From Fidelibacterota bacterium (GTDB taxonomy: Bacteria > Pseudomonadota > Alphaproteobacteria > Rhodospirillales > Rhodospirillaceae), in contig CANJPQ010000035.1 of assembly GCA_947476275.1 (NCBI GenBank), positions 1 through 42,384 of the forward strand: 42,384 nucleotides of DNA, written 5' to 3'. The notes beneath the pieces were generated by a model. It was not told the origin of the DNA. It saw nothing but the letters and a program-made list of their open reading frames with translations, and ran no database searches. The translations under genes were made by a program, and so were the position numbers. Positions 36,656 to 42,384 of this stretch are shown in pieces (the stretch's first letter is position 1; the number at the start of each line of letters is the position of its first letter).

Positions 36656-38223
36656 TAGCGCTGGAACAAGGCGCGGTAGCGCGCCGTCGGCGGATCGATC
36701 GACGCGAGCGGCGTCGCCGTACGGTGTTTTGCTTTCCCGGCGTCCAGCCAAAGAACGCCGGATTCAGTGGCATCGAAATCGAGCACGCGATTGTCGAGGA
36801 GTGCCACGGCCGGAGCTCGGCCACTCTCCCGCATGTTCTCGAAGACCACGTACATGGCGAGCTGATCGATACCCCACGTCATCTCTCCGCGCTCATAGAA
36901 GTAGGCTAGGTGGGCTGCGATCTTACTAAAATAAGCGTAACTCGCCGCCGAGGGCGCTGCGCCGACGGCGCACGCGCTGAACTGGTGCCATGGTTCCCAG
37001 CGGCCCGGGCGGGCGCGCATCGCGACATCCGCATCGCCGAGCTTGGCGAAGAGTTCCCGAGGATCACGGTTGAAGAGGGCGTCCACGTCCATCAGCCAGA
37101 TCGGCGCGCGATAGCGCATCAGGTATTCATAGAAGCGGATAAAACGAATGGCGTGGAAGTAGTTCACCGCCGATTTGCCCTCGGCCTTCTCTGCAGCCGG
37201 CACCGCCTCTGTCGTCACGGCGACTAACAGACCAAGCGTTGAGGCGAGACGTTGCGCCAACGCGATATGCCCGGCCGTGGGGTCCATCAGGTGGATGTGG
37301 ACCTGGGCTCCCGCGCCGACAGCTGCGATCGATAGCAAGAGCGGTATGCAGAACCGCTCAAAGTACAATCCATCGCTGGCGAGCAGCGCCACCGGCCGGT
37401 CCGAGAAAGTCGCGTCCACAACCGTTTCCACAGGCGGCAGCCCGCGGAAGATATCCTCATCGGTATACGCTGCGAGTTCGTTGTAAAATCCGCTCGCCCG
37501 GTTGCGCATGTTCACAAAGGGTAGGCCTCGGATTTCTGCACGCGCCGGGGCCAACGTTGTCTCCACGGACGCCCCCTCCCCGCCGACAAATTGACCAATG
37601 GCCTTGGAGATATGCGCAATGCCGTTTTCCGGATGATTCTTCACCGCGCGCTCGGCAACTTGGCGATACCGGAGCACGTCTTTGGCGGTGAGCGGAAAGA
37701 ACATCTCGTCCAGACCGTGAACATGGTAGGGCATCAGACCACGTTCGTTGCGCGCGCGCCTTTCCTTTGCGACGATCACGCGCTCAAGAACTTTGAGTGT
37801 CAGCAGATCATCGTGCTGAACCTGAGCCAAAACATTCTCCAGCCGCGCGATCGCATCGTCTGGAGCATCATCCAGAATGTGTTCGGCATAGGTCATCGCC
37901 GCAAGCAGATCGCCAGGATGCAGCCCGGTGTATTTCTGCCAATAGGCGCGCGATTGCTGAGACGCTTTGTTGCGATCGTAGAATTCCGCAAGGCCCTTGA
38001 GGGCGCCCGCGTGCTCAGGCACACCACGCAGAATGTGCAGGTAACATTCTTCGGCTTGCGCCAGATGCCCCGACGTCTCGAAAATCTGGCTGAGCAGCAG
38101 GTAGCCTTCCGCACTGTCGTGTTTCTGCAGGTGACCGACGAGCAATTTGTGCGCATCGGCCAGGGCGCCGCGTGCAACTAAGTCGCGCACTTCGGTGAGG
38201 GTCGGGTCGGTCACGGCGCTCAT
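36631..38223 (-). CDS. TPR-glycosyltransferase-like protein (second tandem copy)
   Basis: 530 residues from ATG 38223. N-terminal TPR-like helical repeats (about 10-140, for example [20 protein letters not shown] then [20 protein letters not shown]) precede a linker and a C-terminal domain (about 260-500). The latter has [40 protein letters not shown] and [16 protein letters not shown], whose DxD is typical of a GT-A glycosyltransferase metal site. It ends with [20 protein letters not shown] and [13 protein letters not shown], where a trailing Asp often acts in catalysis. ATG overlaps the stop of the upstream paralogue (ATGA). The acceptor and sugar donor are unknown. A TPR fused to a transferase suggests modification of a protein, perhaps flagellin or a surface protein. 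No signal peptide is present. Confidence 0.75.
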
Positions 38224-39902
38224 GAACTGTACCGCGCCAACAGGTCGGCGTAGGCTACGCCCTCGGGATCGCGGCACGCGAGTTGCTCGCGGCTGGCGAA
38301 CTTGCCGAAGCCCGAGTTGCACCACAGGATGCCGCCTTCGGTCTGCTCGTAGTCCACAGCGCGTTCATCAAGTACGGCAACGGGCGGCGCGCTGTCGGTG
38401 CTGCGCAGGTATTCGTAGACGCCGTACATCGCGAGTTGATCGATGCCCCAGCGCATGGTCTTTTGCTGGTGAAAGTGCGCAATGTACGCGGCAATCAACC
38501 GGAAATAATTCACGCTCGCCGCCGTCGGCGCTGCTCCGACGACGCAGGCGTTGAACTGGTTCCAGGGTTCCCAACGTCCGGGACGGACACGCATGGCGAC
38601 ATCCGCGGTGCCGATCTGTGTATACATGTCGGCCGGACTGCGATTGAACAGCCCATCCACGTCCATGAGCCACAAGGTTCGGCCATACTGCTTCAGATGC
38701 TGATAGAAGCGCACGAAGCGGATTGCGTGAAAGTAGGCGCGGGCGAGCTCGGGTGTGGCCTGGTCCGTCGGCAACACGGTTTCGCGCGTGATCGCCGCTC
38801 GCAGGCCAAGCGACGTCACAAATCCCTTCGCCGCCTCAATCTGGTCGGGTGGGGAATCCATGACGTGGATATGCACCTGCGCGGCGGGTGTAGTGGCGGC
38901 CAGCGAGCGCAGCAACTGCACGGCAAACTGCCCGAAGTAGCGGAAATCGCAAGACAGATACGCGACGGGTTCGTGCGCAAACGACGCAGCAAGCGCGATC
39001 TCCACCGGCGGAAGGCCGCGCAGGATGTCGGCGTCGGTCATAGCCGATATCTTCTCGTAGAACCCGCCGTCCCGGTCGCGGACATTGGACCAGGTATGGC
39101 TACTGAGGTTCTTGGCAACCGGCGCCAGTTGGCTCTCAAGCGCGTGACCGCGTCCGGTCGCCAGCAACGCAAGACATTGCTTGATGCGGGCCGTCGTATG
39201 CTCAGGGGTTGCAGCCACGGCCCGCGCCGCAATCTCGGCAAAACGGGCAACGTCCGCGGCGGCAAACCGAAAATGCAGGTCGTCCACGTTCTTCCCGTGA
39301 TATGGCGCAAGGCCCGCCTGCCGGCGCGCATGCCACTCTTTGAGCAAGATCATCTTCTCGAGGATCTTGAGGCTTTGGAGATCGCTATCGGGGTTCTGCT
39401 CCAGAGTGCGCTCCAGGAGCGAAATCGCCTCGTCCGGGGCATCCCCCCAAAGAAGGTCGGCGTATTTCAGGATGCCGCCAAGGTCCGCCGGATTGATGTC
39501 GATATAGCGCTTCCAGTATTTCGCGGCTTCGCGGCTTGCCTTGTGGCGACTGTAGAAATCTGCTGCCGCCTGCAGCGCCGGGCCGTTGGTCGGCACGTGG
39601 CGTAGGACTTCCAGGTGATGGCGCTCGGCTTCGAGGATGCGGCCGGTGCTTGCGGTGACGCGGGCGAGCATCAGCAAGCCATCCACCGTCGGCGCCCGCT
39701 TCAGGTGCGCGCGCAGCACCGGCTCTGCTTCCAGCCAGGCCTGCCGATGTATCAACAGATTCGCCAGGGTAAGTTCGGCGTTCTGGTGATCGGGCTGGAG
39801 CGACAGGCACGCGCGCAGTTGCGCTTCGGCACCGGCAAGATTGCCCGCCGAAACCATCGCTGCGGCTTCCGCAAACGCGGTCTCGCCTGGGGTTGATGCC
39901 AT
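38220..39902 (-). CDS. TPR-glycosyltransferase-like protein (first tandem copy)
   Basis: 560 residues from ATG 39902, preceded by GGAAGGG. The layout is the same as its downstream neighbour: TPR-like repeats (about 5-170, including AEAQLRACLSLQPDHQNAEL then TLANLLIHRQAWLEAEPVLR), a linker, then the transferase-like domain. That domain has VAYLSCDFRYFGQFAVQLLR, YFHAIRFVRFYQHLKQYGRT, LWLMDVDGLFNRSP (DxD kept), GRWEPWNQFNACVVGAAPTA and [16 protein letters not shown]. The two proteins align along most of their length but are clearly diverged, so the duplication is old. The N-terminal TPR part is longer here. They may act as a heterodimer or on different acceptors. The promoter probably lies in the 78-base gap after the histidine kinase stop. 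Confidence 0.75.
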   Translation of the reverse strand: MASTPGETAFAEAAAMVSAGNLAGAEAQLRACLSLQPDHQNAELTLANLLIHRQAWLEAEPVLRAHLKRAPTVDGLLMLARVTASTGRILEAERHHLEVLRHVPTNGPALQAAADFYSRHKASREAAKYWKRYIDINPADLGGILKYADLLWGDAPDEAISLLERTLEQNPDSDLQSLKILEKMILLKEWHARRQAGLAPYHGKNVDDLHFRFAAADVARFAEIAARAVAATPEHTTARIKQCLALLATGRGHALESQLAPVAKNLSSHTWSNVRDRDGGFYEKISAMTDADILRGLPPVEIALAASFAHEPVAYLSCDFRYFGQFAVQLLRSLAATTPAAQVHIHVMDSPPDQIEAAKGFVTSLGLRAAITRETVLPTDQATPELARAYFHAIRFVRFYQHLKQYGRTLWLMDVDGLFNRSPADMYTQIGTADVAMRVRPGRWEPWNQFNACVVGAAPTAASVNYFRLIAAYIAHFHQQKTMRWGIDQLAMYGVYEYLRSTDSAPPVAVLDERAVDYEQTEGGILWCNSGFGKFASREQLACRDPEGVAYADLLARYSS

Positions 39903-39980
39903 CTGAGCGCCCTTCCTGCCCCAGCCGTAACCCATCGCAACGGCGGTGCCAAGTATGGCGCAGGAGCGGCTGTGAAAGGG

Positions 39981-42002
39981 CTAGAGCGCCCGCGGCAGGG
40001 TGACGTGGAACGCGCTGCCCATGCCGGGGATCGCTTCGGCAGAGATCGCCCCGCCATGACGGGCGAGAATGTCCCGGCAGAGATAGAGACCGAGCCCGGT
40101 CCCCTTCTCACCCTTGGTCCCGGGAACGGAAACGGTGCGGTCGAGGCGGAAGAGACCGGCGACGTCCTCCGGCGACATGCCGACGCCTTTGTCGCGGACG
40201 GTGATGCGCACCATCTTGCCGGTGACGGCGCTCAATCGGACTTCGCCGCCGCTATGGCTGAACTTGATTCCGTTCGAGATGAGGTTGCGCAAAACGATTC
40301 GCAACAGGTCTTCGTCGGCGAGGACCTGGATGCCCTTGGCGACATCGTTCAGAACTCGCACATCCTTTTCCGAGGCAAGCGAACGCAACGGTTCAAGACT
40401 TTCCTCGGTCGCCGTCTTGATATCGACCGCGCAGAATCGCGGTGCGGCGTCGCGCAATTGGAACGCGGCCCACGTCAGCAGGTTGTCGAACAAGCCATGG
40501 ACGCTCAATGCCGCATCCCGCACGGTGCGGGCGTAGTCCACGATCTTCTCCACCGGCAGATCGGCAGCCTTTGCCGCGAGCAAATCGGAGAACCCGATAA
40601 CGCTGTTGAAGGGGCCTTTGAGGTCGTGCGCGATGATCGAGAACAGTTTGTCCTTCTGGACATTCAGTTCCTGGAGCTGGCGAGTCTTCGCGGTCAGCTC
40701 CTCCTCTGCGAGATGACGTTCGGTGACATCGATGACCGTCACCAGGAATGCGGGCTCCCCTTCCCATTCAATCAGGCGGCCGATCGCATCGGTCCAGACC
40801 GTTCGCCCATCGACGGTGCGGATACCGGCACGGCGGGTCTTGCCGTCCAGCTGACCATTCATCGCGCGCTGCCAGAAGGCGTCCTCGCTCGAATCCGGCG
40901 CCAACACCCGGCGCAAATCGCCGAGTGCGATCACATCTTCCGGCGAGGGCAATCCCAGCATCTGGGCATAGGCGTGATTGGCGAAGACCGGGCGATAGCC
41001 GCGCAGCACGACAATGCCCTGGATCGAACCTTCGATGATGTCGCGAAACTTGAGCTCGCTACGCCGCAAGGCCTCTGCCTTCGTCTCGAGCGCGCCTTTG
41101 GCCTGTTGCAGCTCGTTCTCCCGCCGCTTGGCCTCAGTCACGTCCTGGACGGTGCCGATAAAGCGCGCGAGCCCCGCCGATGCATCGAACAATGGGTGCC
41201 CAATCTCGCGGATATCTTTGGTTTCGCCGTCCAGCGTGACGAGGCGGTATTCGACGGAATACGGCTCGGCGCGCGCAAGCGCGCGCGTGACTGCACTGAG
41301 GTAGCGCTCGCGGTGTTCCGGCATGATCACGGCGGCAAACGCATGCGGCGTCGGGAAACGATTGCGGAATGTGCGCGCCGAGAGACCGTGAATGCGCGCA
41401 AGCTCTTCAGAGCAGAACGACATCTTGCCGTCGTCGCAGTTCCAGACCCAATGGCCCAGTTGCGCGAGTTCCGCTGCAAGGTCGAGCATCTCGTGCTGCT
41501 CGTGCATCGCACGGATCGCGGTAAAAGCCTCGGTCACATCCGTAAGGACGCCGAACATGCCGACAACACGACCATCGCGCGCCTCGGGCGAGCCCTTTGC
41601 GATCACCGAACGAACTTCGCCATCGGGCCGAACCAAGCGCAGGTCGAATTCGAAGCCGGTTCCCTGCGCCGCGGCCTGCTGCAACTGGCGTTCTGTGGCC
41701 GCGCGGTCGTCGGGATGGACGCAATCCAGACCAAGCGCAAGATTTGGCGTATCGCGCGTATCGTCGCGGCCGGTGATGCGCCACACATGCTCGGACCACG
41801 TCATCTCACCGCTGGCGATGTCCCAATACCAATGGCCCATGTTGCCGATGTGCTCGGCCATGGCCAGCAGCCGCGCCTTGCCGTCGCCGGGTGTCAGCGG
41901 GCCAGGGGTCGAAGAGCCGGGCGTCGGCACAGCCGCCCAATTCCCCCGCGGGACTTGAGTCGGGACCGGCTCGCCCATCGGATATGCGCGCGCTTTGATC
42001 AT
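39981..42002 (-). CDS. Soluble sensor histidine kinase with three PAS domains
   Basis: 673 residues from ATG 42002. Three PAS modules (about 45-170, 185-290, 310-425) each end in the usual DVTE pattern (GVLTDVTEAF, GTVQDVTEAKRRE, TVIDVTERHLAEE). A HisKA domain follows with His459 in FSIIAHDLKGPFNSVIGFSD. The HATPase domain is complete: LRNLISNGIKFSHSGGEVRL, DKGVGMSPEDVAGLFRLDR and GEKGTGLGLYLCRDILARHG. No membrane segment is present, so it senses a cytoplasmic cue. No receiver domain or response regulator is nearby, making it an orphan kinase. The start at 42002 is chosen because a promoter-like element lies at 42030-42057. Open frame extends to 42125, but through that promoter and the DnaA-box-like pair. 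Confidence 0.9.
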   Translation of the reverse strand: MIKARAYPMGEPVPTQVPRGNWAAVPTPGSSTPGPLTPGDGKARLLAMAEHIGNMGHWYWDIASGEMTWSEHVWRITGRDDTRDTPNLALGLDCVHPDDRAATERQLQQAAAQGTGFEFDLRLVRPDGEVRSVIAKGSPEARDGRVVGMFGVLTDVTEAFTAIRAMHEQHEMLDLAAELAQLGHWVWNCDDGKMSFCSEELARIHGLSARTFRNRFPTPHAFAAVIMPEHRERYLSAVTRALARAEPYSVEYRLVTLDGETKDIREIGHPLFDASAGLARFIGTVQDVTEAKRRENELQQAKGALETKAEALRRSELKFRDIIEGSIQGIVVLRGYRPVFANHAYAQMLGLPSPEDVIALGDLRRVLAPDSSEDAFWQRAMNGQLDGKTRRAGIRTVDGRTVWTDAIGRLIEWEGEPAFLVTVIDVTERHLAEEELTAKTRQLQELNVQKDKLFSIIAHDLKGPFNSVIGFSDLLAAKAADLPVEKIVDYARTVRDAALSVHGLFDNLLTWAAFQLRDAAPRFCAVDIKTATEESLEPLRSLASEKDVRVLNDVAKGIQVLADEDLLRIVLRNLISNGIKFSHSGGEVRLSAVTGKMVRITVRDKGVGMSPEDVAGLFRLDRTVSVPGTKGEKGTGLGLYLCRDILARHGGAISAEAIPGMGSAFHVTLPRAL

Positions 42003-42029
42003 GCCTGGGGATGGTTTTTGGTCGCTAGC

Positions 42030-42057
42030 AATATACGCGTCGCCGGCATCCTGTCCA
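42030..42057 (-). promoter_or_regulatory. Promoter of the PAS histidine kinase
   Basis: On the minus strand TGGACA (42057-42052) and TATATT (42035-42030) are separated by 16 bases; each matches five of six consensus positions. Transcription would begin about 20 bases before ATG 42002. There is no strong ribosome site in that short leader. Confidence 0.5.
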
Positions 42058-42078
42058 ATCCTTTCGCGGTCACGAGTC

Positions 42079-42097
42079 TGTGGAAAACTGTGGAAAT
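42079..42097. promoter_or_regulatory. Pair of DnaA-box-like sequences
   Basis: TGTGGAAAA (42079-42087) and TGTGGAAAT (42089-42097) are the reverse complements of TTTTCCACA and ATTTCCACA. The first fits the relaxed DnaA box TTWTNCACA and the second has one mismatch. They are in the same orientation, exactly 10 bases apart. They lie just upstream of the kinase promoter and 80 bases from tRNA-Asp. Confidence 0.45.
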
Positions 42098-42177
42098 CCC
42101 ACATGCTTGCGCACCCCAACAGCACCTGATAAAACCCGCGGCCTCAACGGTCCGGGTCTCCCGGGCTTATGCCCTGC

Positions 42178-42254
42178 GGGGGCGTAGTTCAGTTGGTTAG
42201 AACGTCGGCCTGTCACGCCGAAGGTCGCGGGTTCGAGTCCCGTCGCTCCCGCCA
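42178..42254 (+). tRNA. tRNA-Asp (anticodon GTC)
   Basis: A 77-nt tRNA with CCA encoded. The acceptor stem GGGGGCG pairs with CGCTCCC (one G-T pair), discriminator base G. The D arm contains AGTTCAGTTGGTTAGA. Anticodon arm TCGGC-CTGTCAC-GCCGA has GTC at 42212-42214. The T arm is GCGGG-TTCGAGT-CCCGT. The body is the usual bacterial tRNA-Asp sequence. It is followed directly by a T-run and a hairpin. Confidence 0.97.
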
Positions 42255-42255
42255 C

Positions 42256-42289
42256 TTTTTCAGCTCGTCTTCACAAAGACTTAGCTGAA
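42256..42289 (+). terminator. Hairpin after tRNA-Asp
   Basis: After TTTTT (42256-42260) the sequence TTCAGCT-c-GTCTT (42259-42271) pairs with AAGAC-tt-AGCTGAA (42276-42289) around a CACA loop. The stem has 12 pairs interrupted by a small internal loop. It may protect or end the tRNA transcript, or be part of the left boundary of an integrated element. It is not followed by a T-tract. Confidence 0.5.
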
Positions 42290-42356
42290 CCATCCTTCGC
42301 TCGTCCCACCTCTCGAAGCCGTGCCCGTCACACTCTGGTCACAGCGAGGACAGCGC

Positions 42357-42384
42357 ATGGCTTCAATCCGTCGCCTGCAATCCG
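42357..42384 (+). CDS. Start of a probable tyrosine-type site-specific integrase (partial)
   Basis: ATG 42357 with GAGGA six bases upstream opens a frame that runs off the window after MASIRRLQS. Many phage and island tyrosine recombinases begin with MASIR(K/R).. followed by GKWQA-type residues of the N-terminal SAM-like/Arm DNA-binding domain. The gene begins about 100 bases after the 3' end of tRNA-Asp, the classic position for an integrase beside its attachment site. Nine residues alone cannot prove it; the call depends mostly on position. Confidence 0.5.

Overview
The window is high-GC DNA with dense genes and short intergenic gaps, and it looks like chromosome of an alphaproteobacterium. 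The clues are a methionine synthase split into two overlapping genes, an Atm1-type ABC exporter, PAS_5 and DUF6356 proteins, many Tat-type signal peptides, and a FliG tail at the left edge. I cannot name the genus. No gap between genes exceeds 300 bases.

Left part (1-6.3 kb): the end of fliG converges on a ZnuD-like TonB-dependent receptor that carries a single in-frame TAA. A small CxxC membrane protein lies upstream of the receptor in the same direction. Next is a complete sugar-type ABC importer operon (binding protein, double ATPase, permease) on the minus strand. 6.5-10.6 kb: a small membrane protein with a Met/Gly-rich tail, an ArsR regulator overlapping an SRPBCC protein (with a well-defined self-overlapping promoter/operator), two unknown genes of which the second appears frameshifted, and an exported berberine-bridge-type flavoprotein ending at a strong terminator.

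10.6-15 kb, minus strand: a PAS_5 protein and an exported DUF1800-DUF1501 pair, the DUF1800 member carrying Ig/IPT-type domains and a Thr-Pro linker. 15-21.3 kb, plus strand: DNA photolyase and UDP-glucose 4-epimerase, then a peptide transporter (POT), a LysE-type exporter, and exported MsrA and MsrB, closed by a terminator. This last group looks like export, uptake and repair functions outside the cytoplasm.

21.3-32.7 kb: a 985-residue membrane-anchored coiled-coil protein whose architecture resembles polarity scaffolds; a DUF6356 protein divergent from an Lrp/AsnC regulator; a membrane protein whose C-terminus looks like a degenerate class III nucleotide cyclase; an Atm1-type exporter with a small downstream partner; an Ala/Pro-rich protein with KFAAE repeats; and an AhpD-like protein overlapping a succinate-semialdehyde dehydrogenase.

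32.9-42.4 kb: split MetH on the plus strand, converging with and overlapping a tandem pair of TPR-glycosyltransferase-like paralogues; a soluble triple-PAS histidine kinase; then tRNA-Asp(GTC), a hairpin, and the first nine codons of what looks like a tyrosine integrase. The right edge is therefore probably the start of an integrated mobile element.
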